A stretch of 64,000 nt of DNA from Actinoplanes sp. M2I2 (GCF_023544445.1 NZ_JALPVJ010000003.1:58547-122546), one strand, 5' to 3'. Numbered from the stretch's first letter, positions 41,454-55,076 are shown. Made by a program: numbers and translations. Notes: a model not told the origin generated them from the letters alone.

Positions 41454-42851
41454 TCAGGGGCGGGTCATCCGCAGGACGTCGAGGGCCTCGTCGAGCTGCT
41501 GCTCGGTGAGCGTGCCCTTCTCCAGGTGGCCGCGCTCGACGACGACCTCGCGGATCGTGCGGTCCGAGGCGAGGGCGGCCTTGGCGATCGCAGCCGCCTC
41601 GTCGTAGCCCAGATACCGGTTGAGCGGCGTGACGATCGAGGGCGATCCTTCCGCGTACGCCCGGGCGACCTCGACGTTGGGCTCGAGCCCGGCGACGCAC
41701 CGGTCGGCCAGCAACCGCGCCGCGTTGGCCAGCAGGCGGATCGACTCGAGCAGGTTGCGGGCCATCACCGGCAGCATCACGTTGAGCTCGAAGTCACCCT
41801 GCGAGCCGGCGAAGGACACCGTCGTGTCGTTGCCGATCACCTGGGCGCAGACCTGGCGGACCGCCTCGGGCACCACCGGGTTCACCTTGCCGGGCATGAT
41901 CGACGAACCTGGCTGCAGGTCGGGCAGGCGCAGCTCGCGCAGCCCGGCCCGCGGGCCCGAACCCATCCAGCGGATGTCGTTCACGATCTTGTAGAGCCCG
42001 ACGGCGATCACCTTGAGCTGGCCCGACGCCTCGACCAGCGCGTCCCGGGCCCCCTGGGCCTCGAAGTGGTCACGAGCCTCGGTGACCGGCAGGCCGGTGC
42101 TTTGGCGCAGCCGCTCGATCACGGCCGGGGCGAACCCGGGTGGGGTGTTCACGCCGGTGCCGACCGCGGTGCCGCCGAGCGGCAGTTCGGCCAGGCGCGG
42201 CAGCGTCGCGGTGAGCCGCTCGATGCCGTTGGCGACCTGGCGCGCGTACCCGGAGAACTCCTGGCCGAGCGTGACCGGGGTGGCGTCCATCAGGTGCGTA
42301 CGCCCGCTCTTGACCACCTCGGACCACTCGCCCGACTTGGCCAGCAGCGCCGCGCCCAGGTGTTCCAGAGCCGGGATGAGGTCGCTGGTGACCGCCTCGG
42401 TGGCGGCCAGGTGGATCGACGACGGGAAGACGTCATTGCTCGACTGCGACGCGTTGACGTGGTCGTTCGGGTGCACCGGCCGGCCCAGCTCGCGCGCGGC
42501 CAGGGTGGCGATCACCTCGTTGGCGTTCATGTTGGACGACGTGCCCGACCCGGTCTGGAACACGTCGATCGGGAACTGGTCGTCGTATCCGCCGTCGGCC
42601 ACGTGCGCGGCCGCCTTGGCGATGGCCTGGGCCAGGTCGTCGTCGAGCACGCCGAGGGCCGCGTTCACCTGCGCGGCGGCGCCCTTGATCTGGGCCAGCG
42701 CCTTGATGTGCGTGGGTTCGAGACCGCGCCCCGAGATGGGGAAGTTCTCGACGGCGCGCTGGGTCTGCGCCCGCCAGAGGGCGTCGGCCGGCACCCGGAC
42801 CTCGCCCATCGTGTCCTTTTCGATCCGGTATCCGCTCTCGTCAGTAGTCAC
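41454..42851 (-). CDS. fumC: Class II fumarate hydratase
   Basis: Protein of 465 aa in the aspartase/fumarase superfamily, interconverting fumarate and malate. Signature loop [11 protein letters not shown], substrate motif [14 protein letters not shown] and catalytic His region [13 protein letters not shown] are intact. GTG at 42851 overlaps the stop of the SARP regulator gene (GTGA, 42848-42851), so its translation is coupled to that regulator, an unusual partner for a TCA-cycle enzyme. A second, iron-sulfur fumarase lies at 46666-48324. Confidence 0.95.
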   Translation of the reverse strand: MTTDESGYRIEKDTMGEVRVPADALWRAQTQRAVENFPISGRGLEPTHIKALAQIKGAAAQVNAALGVLDDDLAQAIAKAAAHVADGGYDDQFPIDVFQTGSGTSSNMNANEVIATLAARELGRPVHPNDHVNASQSSNDVFPSSIHLAATEAVTSDLIPALEHLGAALLAKSGEWSEVVKSGRTHLMDATPVTLGQEFSGYARQVANGIERLTATLPRLAELPLGGTAVGTGVNTPPGFAPAVIERLRQSTGLPVTEARDHFEAQGARDALVEASGQLKVIAVGLYKIVNDIRWMGSGPRAGLRELRLPDLQPGSSIMPGKVNPVVPEAVRQVCAQVIGNDTTVSFAGSQGDFELNVMLPVMARNLLESIRLLANAARLLADRCVAGLEPNVEVARAYAEGSPSIVTPLNRYLGYDEAAAIAKAALASDRTIREVVVERGHLEKGTLTEQQLDEALDVLRMTRP

Positions 42852-45838
42852 GACACCATCGTCTCTCCGACCGCGCCGGACTGCAGATGATCCGCCCCAC
42901 CGATCACGGCGAGAAGCTTGTCGACGTCGTGCCGCTCGGGCGCGCCGAGGTCGGCCAGAGCCGCCCGGGCCCGGGTCAGCAGCTTGCGGGCGGTGTCCGG
43001 ATCCTCGGTGATCGAGCATTCGCCGAGACCGGCCCACGCCAAGGCGGTCTGCCACGGAAGACGGGCCTGCTCGGCGAACGCCAGCGCCCGTTCGAACATG
43101 GCCCGGGCGGCCGGAGCGTTGCCGGCCAGCAGCAGCGTGCTCCCGAAGCCGTGGCAGAGCCGGGAGATCTGCTCCCGGTTGTGCAGCCGATCGGCGATCG
43201 CAACGGCCTGCTGATGCTCGGCGATCGCGTCGCCGAGCCGTCCATCGGCGGCCAGGAACAGGGCGAGCTGATGGAGCGCGTTGGCCTCCCAGTGCGGAAA
43301 ATTGGTCCGGCGGGTCCAGGCCAGCGCCACCCGCGCCTGTCGCTGCGCCACCGCCGGGCTGATGGCGCCCAGCTGGTGCTTGATCAGGGCTATGTTGATC
43401 AGCGAGTCACCGACCCGGACGGGATCGCCCAGTCCGAGCTGGCCGATGAGACGCAACCGGTGATACCGCAGCGCCTGCCGATAGTCGCCGAGCCGCTGGA
43501 AGTTGTGGGCCAGGGTGTTGAGCTCATCGCGACCATGCCGCGCCACGGACAGGCGCCGCACCTCGAAAGCCAGTTCGTTGCTCTTGGCCCATCGACCGGT
43601 CTCGTGCTGGACGACCGCGAGATTGATCAGGGCCCGGGCGACGTCCTCGCGGGAGCCGACCTTGCGGCGGAGCGCGACGCAACGCTCCATCAGGCGGATC
43701 GCCTCGTCCATCCGTCCGCGGCGGAAATGCACCGACGCCAGGTAGTTGAGCATGGTCGCGACGGCCGGCTGGTCGCCGTCGCGCTCCACGACCGCCAGAG
43801 CGCGTTCGTGCAGGGCCTGCACCTCGTCCAGATAGCCCAGGTTGAACAGGTGACGCCAGGCCGCCCGGGGCAGCCGCCAGGCATACCCGGCCAGTTCCGG
43901 CACAGTCGCGGCAGCATCGACATAGGCGGCCAGCGCGGGCCGCTCCCGCCCCAGCCGGGCGAACGGGTCGATCACCGCGGCGACCAGCTCGGGCCGCAGC
44001 GGCGGCTGTCCGCCGATGTCGCGCACGACGGCCCCGCGATAGGCCGGCAGGTTGGCCGCCACGGCGGCGTGGACCTGGAAGTCGAACAGCCCGCGCAGCG
44101 CCGCGTGCCGCTCCTCCGGCGTGCTCTCGGCGGCCAGCACGGCGGCGTATTCCCGCAACAGGTCGTGCAACCGGTAGACACCCGGTTCCGGCTCTTCGAG
44201 CAGGTGCGTGTCGACGAGGTCGTCGACCGCGTCCAGCGCCTCGTCCGGCGACAGCCCGCTGAGCGCCGCCACGGCAAGAGCGTCGAACTCCGTACCGGGC
44301 ATCAGCCCGAGCAGCCGGAACACCCGGCTCACCGCGGGCGGCAACTGCCGGTACGAGACCGCGAACGCGCTGGCCACCGAGCGGTCCTCGGCCGCGAGTT
44401 CCGGCAGGACCGACTCCCCGAGCCGCCGGACCAGATCGGCGACCCGCCATCGTGGCCGGTGGGCCAGCCGGGCGCCCGCGAGCCGGATGGCCAGCGGCAG
44501 GCAGCCGCACCGGCGCACCACCTCGGCGCCGGCCTCCGGCTCGGCCCAGACCCGCGGCCCCACGATCCGGGCGAGAAGCGTGAGCCCCTCGTCCGGGTTC
44601 AGCACCGCCAGCGACTCCGGGTGCACGCCGTCCAGCCCGAGCAGCCGGCGCCGCCCGGTGACCAGGGCGAGGCTGCCGGGTCCGGTCGGCAGCAGGTCGG
44701 CGAGCTGAGCACTCGACGCGGCGTTGTCGAACAGCACCAGCGCCCGCCGCCCGGCCAGTTCGGTGCGCCACAGGCCGACCCGGTCGACCAGCCCCGGCGG
44801 GATGCGCTCGGCGTCGACACCGAGCTGACCCAGCAGCACGAGCAGCGCGGCCGCCGGATCGAGCGGCTGCTCGGCGTCGTGGCCGTGCAGGTCGACGAAG
44901 AGATGCGCGTCGGGGTGGCGGTCACCGAGCAGCGCGGCCACGTGCAGGGCCAGGGTGGTCTTGCCGCTGCCGGCCATCCCGTCGATCACCGCGACCACCG
45001 GCCCGGCCGCGCCCGCCTCGTCGATCGCGGCGACCAACCGGCGTACGACGTCGACGCGGCCGGTGAAGTCGCCCACCGTCCGCGGGAGGCAGCGGATGCG
45101 CGGCAACGGGGCGGGCTGCTCGGCCGGCGCGGCGGCGGCGCCGGTGAGCAGGGCCGCGTGCAGCTCCTGCAACTCGCGCCCCGGGTCGAGGCCCAGCTCG
45201 TCCCGCAGAGCCGACCGGATGCGCCGATATTCGGCCAGCGCGTCGCCCTGCCGCCCGGAACGGGACAGCGCCCGCATGAGCTGGCCGCTCAGCTTCTCCT
45301 GCAGCGGGAAGCGGTCGACCGCGGCCGACAGCTCGCCGGCCAGGTCGCGCTCGTGCCCGGCGGCCAGTTCGAGTTCGGCCCAGCTCTGCAGGACGGCGAC
45401 GTGCTGCTGGTCGAGGACGGCCGCGGCCAGGCGTACGCCGTGGGCGTCGATCCCGGCGGCCGCGTCGCCGCGCCACAGATCGAGCGCCCGCCGGTACAGC
45501 GCGGGATCCGGCCGGGCCCGCGCCTCGGCCACCAGCCGGGTGAACTCGGCCGCGTCGAGCTCGCCGGGACCGGGCGTGAGGCAGTAGCCGGCCGGGTCGC
45601 TGCGGATGGCGTCGGCGGGCAGGGACCGGCGCAGACGGGAGACACAGGTCTGCAGCTGACCGCGGGCGGTGGCCGGCGGCTCGGCGCCCCAGACCGCGTC
45701 GACGAGGGTGCCGACGCCGAGGACCCGCCCCGGGTGGAGCAGCAGCATGGCCAGCACGACGCGATCACGACCGGCCGTGATGGCGACGTCATGGCCGTCG
45801 ACAGTGACGGACAGTGGCCCGAGGATGCGATAGCGCAT
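42848..45838 (-). CDS. SARP/AfsR-type regulator with NB-ARC and TPR domains
   Basis: Protein of 996 aa. An OmpR-like winged helix ([20 protein letters not shown]) and BTAD domain fill the first 245 residues. An NB-ARC-type STAND ATPase follows with P-loop [17 protein letters not shown] (about 284) and a downstream RHHxxR-like region. The rest is TPR (for example [20 protein letters not shown]). AfsR relatives activate antibiotic or developmental genes. ATG at 45838 follows AGGGGCGGC. Direct repeats with an 11-bp period lie about 54-75 bp upstream, suggesting autoregulation. It is translationally coupled to fumC. Confidence 0.92.
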   Translation of the reverse strand: MRYRILGPLSVTVDGHDVAITAGRDRVVLAMLLLHPGRVLGVGTLVDAVWGAEPPATARGQLQTCVSRLRRSLPADAIRSDPAGYCLTPGPGELDAAEFTRLVAEARARPDPALYRRALDLWRGDAAAGIDAHGVRLAAAVLDQQHVAVLQSWAELELAAGHERDLAGELSAAVDRFPLQEKLSGQLMRALSRSGRQGDALAEYRRIRSALRDELGLDPGRELQELHAALLTGAAAAPAEQPAPLPRIRCLPRTVGDFTGRVDVVRRLVAAIDEAGAAGPVVAVIDGMAGSGKTTLALHVAALLGDRHPDAHLFVDLHGHDAEQPLDPAAALLVLLGQLGVDAERIPPGLVDRVGLWRTELAGRRALVLFDNAASSAQLADLLPTGPGSLALVTGRRRLLGLDGVHPESLAVLNPDEGLTLLARIVGPRVWAEPEAGAEVVRRCGCLPLAIRLAGARLAHRPRWRVADLVRRLGESVLPELAAEDRSVASAFAVSYRQLPPAVSRVFRLLGLMPGTEFDALAVAALSGLSPDEALDAVDDLVDTHLLEEPEPGVYRLHDLLREYAAVLAAESTPEERHAALRGLFDFQVHAAVAANLPAYRGAVVRDIGGQPPLRPELVAAVIDPFARLGRERPALAAYVDAAATVPELAGYAWRLPRAAWRHLFNLGYLDEVQALHERALAVVERDGDQPAVATMLNYLASVHFRRGRMDEAIRLMERCVALRRKVGSREDVARALINLAVVQHETGRWAKSNELAFEVRRLSVARHGRDELNTLAHNFQRLGDYRQALRYHRLRLIGQLGLGDPVRVGDSLINIALIKHQLGAISPAVAQRQARVALAWTRRTNFPHWEANALHQLALFLAADGRLGDAIAEHQQAVAIADRLHNREQISRLCHGFGSTLLLAGNAPAARAMFERALAFAEQARLPWQTALAWAGLGECSITEDPDTARKLLTRARAALADLGAPERHDVDKLLAVIGGADHLQSGAVGETMVS

Positions 45839-45891
45839 GCCGCCCCTACCGTTGAGTCGCATCGAGCCTACTCGACGTGGTGAGAGCGGAT

Positions 45892-45912
45892 CGACAGCGG
45901 AACGACAGCGGA
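45892..45912. promoter_or_regulatory. 11-bp-period direct repeat upstream of the SARP gene
   Basis: CGACAGCGGA occurs at 45892 and again at 45903, exactly one helical turn apart. SARP proteins typically bind direct heptamer repeats with this spacing, so this is a candidate self-binding site. Confidence 0.5.
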
Positions 45913-46130
45913 GTCGGCCAAGCTGAGGTCCGCGCCGCCGCATCGTGGATGCTCAAACATCGCCCCAGCACGATGCGGCGGTTCGTGTCCGACGGGGGCG
46001 TGCAGCCCGTTCGCGTGGCCGCGCGGACGGGCTGCCCGTGTCTCGGTGATCACCGTCGGTTGGACGATGTGGCGGGCGGAACGTAACGTCGGCTGGCGTG
46101 CCCCCGTCCCCGACCGAACAGGATCACCCC

Positions 46131-46643
46131 ATGCGACGCGCCCTCCTGGCCGTGCTGGCCGGCAGCCTCCTGCTGACCGGCGCCGCCTGCGACAGCGACG
46201 CGAAGAGCCCCGAGGCCGCCCCCGAGGCGACCCCGGCGAGCACCGCTCCGAGCAGCCCGGCCCCGCCCGACTACACGGCGAACACCAAGCTGGTCTGCGG
46301 CAAGCTCGAGACCCTCTACTCGGGTGAACTGCGCGACTTCGGCGCCGCGATGGGCAAGCTCATCACGTACCGCGAGGCGAAGCAGACCGCCGAGGCCAAG
46401 AAGGCCGAGACCGCGGCCGTGGCCGAGCTCAAGGGCGTCGCCGTCAAGATCCGCAAGGAGACCTCGGCGGCGCAGAACCCCGAGTTCAAGGCGGCCGGCC
46501 TCACCTCGGCCGCGAAGGTCGACGCGAGCGCGGTCAACAAGGCGTACATCAAGAAGGCGACGACCCTCAAGGTGCTGAACTCGACGATCGAGGGTCAGTT
46601 CAAGGAGTGGCTGAGCCCGGTCGCGGGATACTGCGCCGCCTGA
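46131..46643 (+). CDS. Small secreted lipoprotein
   Basis: Protein of 170 aa. The signal peptide ends in a lipobox (SLLLTGAAC), so Cys should be lipidated and the protein anchored outside the membrane. A Pro/Ser/Ala linker leads to an Ala/Lys-rich, predicted helical domain with two more Cys residues (LVCGKLETL and GYCAA) that could form a disulfide. No known family recognised. ATG at 46131; the 292 bp upstream, shared with the SARP promoter, hold no gene. It converges with the class I fumarase, 22 bp away. Confidence 0.75.
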   Translation: MRRALLAVLAGSLLLTGAACDSDAKSPEAAPEATPASTAPSSPAPPDYTANTKLVCGKLETLYSGELRDFGAAMGKLITYREAKQTAEAKKAETAAVAELKGVAVKIRKETSAAQNPEFKAAGLTSAAKVDASAVNKAYIKKATTLKVLNSTIEGQFKEWLSPVAGYCAA

Positions 46644-46665
46644 CCGGCCCGGCCGGGCGAGGCGG

Positions 46666-48324
<1,659 letters not shown>

Positions 48325-48394
48325 GAGCGGCAAGCCTAGACAAAGCCCCGGCGCCTCGGCGAACCGCTCCACCTCCGCGCGCATACCAGTTCGG

Positions 48395-49699
48395 TCAACG
48401 GAACGCGATGTACGCCATCTCGCGCCCGGAGACGGCGATCAGACCGCCCGGCCCGGCCGCGAAGACCTTGGCGTCCGTCCGCAGGTCGGCCAGCACGCGG
48501 CCGGTGCCGGGGACGACCGCCACGACACGGTCGGGCGCGCGGCTCGTGATCACCGCGGCGGAGGGGGTGAGCGCCGCCGCCCCGCCCTCGCCGACCGCCC
48601 GCGACCAGGTGACCCGTCCCCGGCTGAAGCCGTAGCCGCGCAGCGTGCGCCCGTCGGCGCTGCGGATCACGGCATGGCTGTCGTTGACCGCGAGCACCGC
48701 CTCGCCCCGCGCGCCGCGCCACAACAGCCGGCCGTCGTGCGCGGCCAGCAGCTCCGGCCGCCCGGTCGGGTCGACCCCGAGCACCACGTCCTCGCCGCCG
48801 GCCGGGTCGTGTTCCTGCTGGCAGTCGGAGCCGTTGTCGGCCGTACGCAGGTTGAGCCCCTCCCGCCGCCAGACCGCCGCGGTCGACGGCGGGTCGGTCG
48901 CCACCACGTCGTAGTAGCAGGTGCCGTCCTGAGCCGTGCCGGTCACCGTGAGCACCCGGCCGCCGGCGATCGCCACGCGCTGGTCGGGCCGGGGCTCGGC
49001 GGCCTGCACGACCCGGCCCGTGGCGGTGTCGATCACGCGGACCTTCCCGTCGTCGGGCAGCCCGATCAGGCTCGGCAGCAGCCGCGGCCGGGCCACGTCG
49101 TCGTCGACCCGGTCGGCGGTGAGCGGGCGGGTGTCCGGCAGGTCGGGGTTGGCCGCGTTGAGCACGAAGCCGATCCCGCCCGTGTCGACGGTCCAGAGCG
49201 GCTTGGCGCCGCGCGGGGCCCAGGCCGTGAGCTGACATTCGCTGCCCTTGGCGCAGTGCAGGTCGAGGAGCGCGTCGCGATAGGTCCAGACGGCGGTGGC
49301 CTCGGTGTCGGCCCGCAGCACGGCCCCGCTGCGCGGGTCGAGCACCTGGTATCCCTTGGTCAGCAGCCGCCCGGTGGCCACCACCGCGTCGTTGCCGCTG
49401 CCCGAGACCGCGGCCCAGTCGGCGTCGCTGTCCCAGAGCTTGACCCCGGCGGTGAGGCCGTAGGCCTCGATCGAGGTGCGGTATTCGACGACAACCGCGT
49501 CGCCGGCCACCGAGACGCTCTGCGGGCTGCCGCCGATGCGCTGCTGCCAGCGGGCCGCGCCACCGGCGATCGGCTCGCTGGTGTTGACCCAGGCCCAGAC
49601 CTGCGGCCACGGGTTCCACACGCCGGTCGTGGCCAGCACGATCACGATCACGATGGCGACCAGCGCGTACCCCTTCCAGGGGCTGCCACCGGACGCCAT
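48395..49699 (-). CDS. Membrane-anchored PQQ-like beta-propeller protein
   Basis: Protein of 434 aa: a short cytoplasmic start, one membrane helix ([18 protein letters not shown]), then an extracytoplasmic propeller with blades such as [17 protein letters not shown] and [19 protein letters not shown]. Paired Cys residues ([10 protein letters not shown]) fit an external location. No catalytic or PQQ-binding residues can be claimed. It resembles the protein at 58482-59567 and the external half of the Hsp70 fusion. Divergent from hppD. Confidence 0.78.
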   Translation of the reverse strand: MASGGSPWKGYALVAIVIVIVLATTGVWNPWPQVWAWVNTSEPIAGGAARWQQRIGGSPQSVSVAGDAVVVEYRTSIEAYGLTAGVKLWDSDADWAAVSGSGNDAVVATGRLLTKGYQVLDPRSGAVLRADTEATAVWTYRDALLDLHCAKGSECQLTAWAPRGAKPLWTVDTGGIGFVLNAANPDLPDTRPLTADRVDDDVARPRLLPSLIGLPDDGKVRVIDTATGRVVQAAEPRPDQRVAIAGGRVLTVTGTAQDGTCYYDVVATDPPSTAAVWRREGLNLRTADNGSDCQQEHDPAGGEDVVLGVDPTGRPELLAAHDGRLLWRGARGEAVLAVNDSHAVIRSADGRTLRGYGFSRGRVTWSRAVGEGGAAALTPSAAVITSRAPDRVVAVVPGTGRVLADLRTDAKVFAAGPGGLIAVSGREMAYIAFR

Positions 49700-49799
49700 G
49701 CGCGACACGCTAACCACGTCGATCCCCCGAACGATGGATCTTGATTCGCCCGTGTCGATATGATTTGCCGGATATAACGGACAGGAGGCCGGGCCGATT

Positions 49800-49812
49800 G
49801 TGCAACTTGCAC
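49800..49812. promoter_or_regulatory. GTGCAA-C-TTGCAC palindrome upstream of hppD
   Basis: Perfect 6-bp arms around one base, about 95 bp before the hppD start and 100 bp from the divergent propeller gene. It resembles binding sites of Lrp/AsnC-type regulators that often govern hppD, but no such gene is in the window. Confidence 0.45.
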
Positions 49813-49864
49813 CCACCGGGCCGCCTCGCCCGGACCCGACCGGGCACCCTGCGCAGTCCCGTGA

Positions 49865-51061
<1,197 letters not shown>

Positions 51062-51071
51062 CACTGGTCGC

Positions 51072-51659
51072 GTGACCCAACCACCCGGGTACGGGCCGCC
51101 GCCGGGCTATCCGGCGGCGCCCGCCTACCTGCCTCCCCCGCCTCCGCCGGTGCCGGTCAGCCCGGCCGGGGTGCCGCTGGCCGACTTCGCGCAGCGGCTG
51201 CTGGCCTACATGATCGACGGCGCGCTGCTGTCCGCGGTGGGCTTCGCCGTGGCCCTGCCGGTCTTCGTCGTGGTGTTCCTGCGGCTGCCCGACGTGGATC
51301 CGTACGCCACCGAGCCCTTCGGCGACCTCGACGGATTCTTCCTGCCCCTGTTGCTGGCCGAGGCCGGCCTGTTCCTCCTGCTGCTCCTGATCTACTACCT
51401 GTACGTGGTCGAGTTCATGCACCGCACCGGGCAGACCCTGGGCAAGAAGGCCATGAAGATCCGCGTCGTGCCGCTCGACCCCGGCCGCACGCTGACCCGG
51501 GGCATGGCGGCCAGGCGCTACCTCGTCGAGTACGTCGGTGGATTGCTCGTGCCGTTCTTCAGCTTCGTCGACGGACTGTGGCAACTGCGCGACAAGCCGT
51601 ACCAGCAGACCCTGCACGACAAAGTCGCCCGGACCGTGGTCGTTAAGGTTTCTCCATGA
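51072..51659 (+). CDS. RDD family membrane protein
   Basis: Protein of 195 aa: a Pro/Gly/Tyr-rich cytoplasmic N-terminus (TQPPGYGPPPGYPAAPAYLP), then an RDD domain with the helices LLSAVGFAVALPVFVVVFL and LLLAEAGLFLLLLLIYYLYV and the RTGQTLGKKAMKIRVV motif. RDD proteins are widespread but their role (transport or stress related) is not settled. GTG start at 51072. Its stop overlaps the next RDD gene (ATGA). Confidence 0.82.
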   Translation: MTQPPGYGPPPGYPAAPAYLPPPPPPVPVSPAGVPLADFAQRLLAYMIDGALLSAVGFAVALPVFVVVFLRLPDVDPYATEPFGDLDGFFLPLLLAEAGLFLLLLLIYYLYVVEFMHRTGQTLGKKAMKIRVVPLDPGRTLTRGMAARRYLVEYVGGLLVPFFSFVDGLWQLRDKPYQQTLHDKVARTVVVKVSP

Positions 51660-52756
51660 GCTCGCTGCCCGCCGGTTGGTACAAGGACCCCGCCGACCCC
51701 GATACCCAGCGTTACTGGGACGGGGAGGGGTGGCTCGGGAAGGCCATCCCGGCCGACGCCGTGCCGCCGGACGGCCCGCCCCCGGCCGAGGAGGAGGCGC
51801 TGCCCGCTCCCGAGACGGCGCCGGCCACCCCGGCCGCCCAGACCCCACCGCAGGCTCAGCCCGCGCCCCCGCCGGGCTGGGGTCCCCAGCCGGCCCCGCC
51901 GCCCGGCTGGCAACCGCCCCCGGGCTGGCAAGCGCCGCCGCAGGGCTGGCAACCACCGCCGGGCACGCAGCCTCCCCCCGGCTGGCAACCGCCGCCGGGC
52001 ACGCAGCCGCCGGCCGGGTGGCAGCCGCCGCCGGCTACCCAGCCCCCACCCGGATCGCAGCCCCCGCCCGGCTGGCAGCCTCCACCGGGATGGCAGCCGC
52101 CGCCCGGGTGGCAGCAGATGCCGCCCGGCATGCGCGCCGGCCTGTACCCGGCCGTGCAGGCCCGCCCGCACGGCTTCGCCCTGGCCGGCCTGGGCCCGCG
52201 CCTGATCGCCCGCCTCCTCGACATCCTCGCGGTGCTGCTGCTCAACGTGGTCGTCAACGGCTGGTTCGCCTATCAGTGGGCCCGGGAGTTCGCGCCGATG
52301 TACCGCGCGACCATCGACGAGATGGCCAACGGCGGCAGCGCGTGGGACGTACAGGCCTCGGGCCGCATGGACGGCCTGCTCTGGGCCATGCTGATCATCG
52401 CCACCCTGCTGTGGTTGCTCTACGAGGCGCCCGCGATCAGCAGCAGCGGTCAGACGCTGGGCAAGCGGATCATGCGCATCAAGGTCGTCGCGGTCGAGAA
52501 CACCGAACCGCTCGGTTTCGGGCGCGCCTTCGGCCGCTGGGCCCGCCTCGGCCTGTGGACCCCGGCCTGGGGCTGCGCCGGCATCGGCTTCGTCCTGCAG
52601 CTGATCGACTGCATCTCGCCGGTCTTCGACCAGCAACTCCGGCAGGCGTTCCACGACAAGACGGCGCGCACGGTCGTGATCGCGCTGCCCCCGGACGACC
52701 GCCAGCCCGTCGACGCCACCACCGGCGGCGGCGGTGGCACCACGCACACACCCTAA
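51656..52756 (+). CDS. DUF2510-RDD membrane protein with GWQPPPG repeats
   Basis: Protein of 366 aa. The N-terminus is a DUF2510 motif (GWYKDPADPDTQRYWDGEGW). Residues about 70-160 form a run of GWQPPPG/GTQPPPG heptads, and residues about 180-350 are an RDD domain with the GQTLGKRIMRIKVV motif. The Trp/Pro repeats face the cytoplasm and may bind partner proteins. Translationally coupled to the preceding RDD gene, so the two may form a heteromer. Confidence 0.83.
   Translation: MSSLPAGWYKDPADPDTQRYWDGEGWLGKAIPADAVPPDGPPPAEEEALPAPETAPATPAAQTPPQAQPAPPPGWGPQPAPPPGWQPPPGWQAPPQGWQPPPGTQPPPGWQPPPGTQPPAGWQPPPATQPPPGSQPPPGWQPPPGWQPPPGWQQMPPGMRAGLYPAVQARPHGFALAGLGPRLIARLLDILAVLLLNVVVNGWFAYQWAREFAPMYRATIDEMANGGSAWDVQASGRMDGLLWAMLIIATLLWLLYEAPAISSSGQTLGKRIMRIKVVAVENTEPLGFGRAFGRWARLGLWTPAWGCAGIGFVLQLIDCISPVFDQQLRQAFHDKTARTVVIALPPDDRQPVDATTGGGGGTTHTP
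51868..52120. repeat. Heptad-encoding GWQPPPG tandem repeat
   Basis: About a dozen imperfect 21-bp units encoding GWQPPPG, GTQPPPG or close variants, inside the second RDD gene. In-frame copy-number change is possible. Confidence 0.75.
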
Positions 52757-52765
52757 GGACGCACG

Positions 52766-53848
52766 ATGACCCGTCTGACCCGCTCCGACCTGGACGGCCT
52801 GCCCGCCTACGTCCCCGGCCGCAACCTCGCCGACCTGACCCGCGAGCTCGGCATCGCCGAGGCGATCAAGCTGGCCAGCAACGAGGTTCCGTACGGTCCC
52901 CTGCCCGGCGTGATCGAGGCGGTCACCGACGCCATGCTCCACTCGCACCGCTACCCCGACATGGGCTCGGTGGCGCTGCGGGACGCGCTGGCCGAGCGAC
53001 TCGGGGTGCCCGCCGAGCGCATCGTGACCGGCTGCGGGTCGGTCGCGCTGGCCGAGACCCTGGTCAAGGCGACCTGCCTGCCGGGCGACGAGATCGTCTA
53101 CTCGTGGCGGTCGTTCGAGGCGTACCCGATCATCTCGGCCGGGGCCGGCGCGAGCAGCGTGCGGGTGCCGAACACCGACGGGCACGGGCACGACCTCGAC
53201 GCGATGGCCGCTGCGATCACCGAGCGGACCAGGCTGGTGATCGTCTGCAATCCCAACAACCCCACCGGCACGAGCGTGCGCAAGGCGGAGCTCGACCGGT
53301 TCATCGCGTCGGTGCCGTCCGACGTGCTGATCGTGCTCGACGAGGCGTACCGGGAGCTGGTGACCGACCCGGAGGTGCCGGACGGGCTGGAGACCTACGG
53401 TGACCGGCACAACGTTCTCGTGCTGCGCACGATGAGCAAGGCGTGGGGTCTGGCCGGCTTGCGGATGGGTTATCTGGTGGCGCAGCCCGAGGTGACGGCG
53501 GCCATCCGCAAGGTGCTGACCCCGTTCTCGACCAGCCTCGTGGCCCAGGCCGCGGCGCTCGCCGCCCTGGCCCAGGAGCCGGAGGTCCGCCGCCGCTGCG
53601 CGCTGGTGGTCGAGGAGCGCGAGCGGGTGACCGGGGCGCTGCGCGGGTTCGGCCTGGACGTGCCGACCAGCCAGGCCAACTTCGTCTGGCTGCCGCTGGG
53701 CGACGGCGCGGCGGCGTTCGGCCAGGTCTGCGAGTCCCGCGGCGTCATCGTCCGGCCGTTCCAGGGCGACGGCGTCCGGGTCACGATCGGCACCCCCGAG
53801 GAGAACGACGTGTTCCTCGGCGCCGCCGAAGTGGCCCTGAAAAGCTAG
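52766..53848 (+). CDS. HisC-like (aromatic) aminotransferase
   Basis: Protein of 360 aa, PLP fold type I. The Asn/Asp/Tyr PLP contacts lie in VIVCNPNNPTGT and VLDEAYREL; the Schiff-base Lys is in RTMSKAWGLAGLRMGYL. It belongs to the histidinol-phosphate/aromatic aminotransferase family. No other his genes are nearby, while hppD is 1.7 kb upstream on the same strand, so phenylalanine/tyrosine transamination (Pat-like) is more likely than histidine synthesis. Its stop TAG shares the palindrome CTAG (53845-53848) with the convergent MFS gene stop. Confidence 0.88.
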   Translation: MTRLTRSDLDGLPAYVPGRNLADLTRELGIAEAIKLASNEVPYGPLPGVIEAVTDAMLHSHRYPDMGSVALRDALAERLGVPAERIVTGCGSVALAETLVKATCLPGDEIVYSWRSFEAYPIISAGAGASSVRVPNTDGHGHDLDAMAAAITERTRLVIVCNPNNPTGTSVRKAELDRFIASVPSDVLIVLDEAYRELVTDPEVPDGLETYGDRHNVLVLRTMSKAWGLAGLRMGYLVAQPEVTAAIRKVLTPFSTSLVAQAAALAALAQEPEVRRRCALVVEERERVTGALRGFGLDVPTSQANFVWLPLGDGAAAFGQVCESRGVIVRPFQGDGVRVTIGTPEENDVFLGAAEVALKS

Positions 53849-55062
53849 CCGATCAGCTGCGCCTCGGTCCGGTGGTGGTCTTCCTCGCTCAGGCGGGCGG
53901 GGAAGGCCCGCCGGCCGATCGTCACGATCAGGACGATCGCGAGGACCGCCAGGCTCGCCGTCACCACCGGCAGCACGCCCAGGTGGCCGGTCCGCACCAG
54001 ACGCTCGCCGAGGAACGCCCCGCCGCCGATCCCGATCTGGAACGCGACGACGTAGAGGGCCGACGCGGCGTCGCGGGCTCGTGGGGCGATCCGCAGCGGC
54101 GCGGCGGCCAGCAGCACCGGGATCGCTGTGAAGGCCCCGCCCCAGAACAGGGTCACGATCACGGTCGGCACGAGGCCCAGCACCGGCGCGAGCAGCGCGA
54201 CCGAGACGGCCAGCACGGCGAGCAGACCGACCAGCATCGTGCCGGGCCGCCGGTCGACGTAGCGGCCGACCGCGTAGTTGGTGATCAGCCCGATGAAGCC
54301 GTACCCGAGCAGCAGCACGCTCAGCCCGGCCCCCTCCAGCCCGGCGTCGCGGCGCACGAGCGGCGCGATGTAGGTGTACGCCGAGAAGTGCCCGATCACC
54401 AGCACCGCGGTGATCAGGCAGAGCAGCAGCACCTGTCGATCCCGCCCGACGGCGATCGCGGCCCGCAGCTGAGCGGCCGGTCGCGCTTCCCGGTCGTGCG
54501 GGCGCGGCGGCAGGTCGGGCAGCACCCGCATCAGCCCGAACACACAGATCGCCCCGCCGACGACCATCGCGCCGATCGCCACCCGCCAGCCGAGCCACTG
54601 ACCCAGCGCGGTGCCCAGCGGCACGCCCAGCACGATCGCCAGCGAGTTGCCGACGAAGACCAGCCCGGTGGCCCGGCCGGCCTGTCCCGGCGGCGCCAGG
54701 CGCGCGGTGACCGGCCCGATGACCGACCAGAAGACGCCGTGGGCCAGCGCGCAGATCAGCCGGGCCAGGACCAGGACGAGGAAGGTCGGTGCGAAGGTGG
54801 CCGCCGCCTGGGACACGACGAAGATGACCATCGTGATCGCGAGCAGCAGGTGGCGCGGGACCCGCATGGTCAGCGCGGTCAGCGGGATCGTGCTGACCGC
54901 GGCCACGACGGCGTAGCTGGTGAGCAGCAGGCCGATGTCGGACTCGGCCACCCCGAGACCCTGCGAGATCTCGGGCAGGAGGCCGACCGGGAGGGTCTCC
55001 GCGGTGACGTAGAAGAACGAGGAGGCGCCGAGGACGGCCAGAGCGGGGCGGTTCAGTGTCAC
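53845..55062 (-). CDS. MFS transporter, DHA1/sugar-efflux type
   Basis: Protein of 405 aa with 12 predicted membrane helices. Motif A-like sequence after helix 2 (LTALTMRVPRHLLLAI) and the helix 5 region with GLVFVGNSLAIVLGVPLG match drug/sugar efflux antiporters (CmlR/AraJ-like). GTG start at 55062. Divergent from a ROK regulator 46 bp away, which probably controls it. Confidence 0.87.
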   Translation of the reverse strand: MTLNRPALAVLGASSFFYVTAETLPVGLLPEISQGLGVAESDIGLLLTSYAVVAAVSTIPLTALTMRVPRHLLLAITMVIFVVSQAAATFAPTFLVLVLARLICALAHGVFWSVIGPVTARLAPPGQAGRATGLVFVGNSLAIVLGVPLGTALGQWLGWRVAIGAMVVGGAICVFGLMRVLPDLPPRPHDREARPAAQLRAAIAVGRDRQVLLLCLITAVLVIGHFSAYTYIAPLVRRDAGLEGAGLSVLLLGYGFIGLITNYAVGRYVDRRPGTMLVGLLAVLAVSVALLAPVLGLVPTVIVTLFWGGAFTAIPVLLAAAPLRIAPRARDAASALYVVAFQIGIGGGAFLGERLVRTGHLGVLPVVTASLAVLAIVLIVTIGRRAFPARLSEEDHHRTEAQLIG

Positions 55063-55076
55063 CTCGGCAGAATAAG

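Noticed and set aside
53845..53848. Overlap of aminotransferase and MFS genes as a sign of error
   Set aside because: The genes converge and share the palindrome CTAG, which gives TAG on both strands; both proteins are complete.
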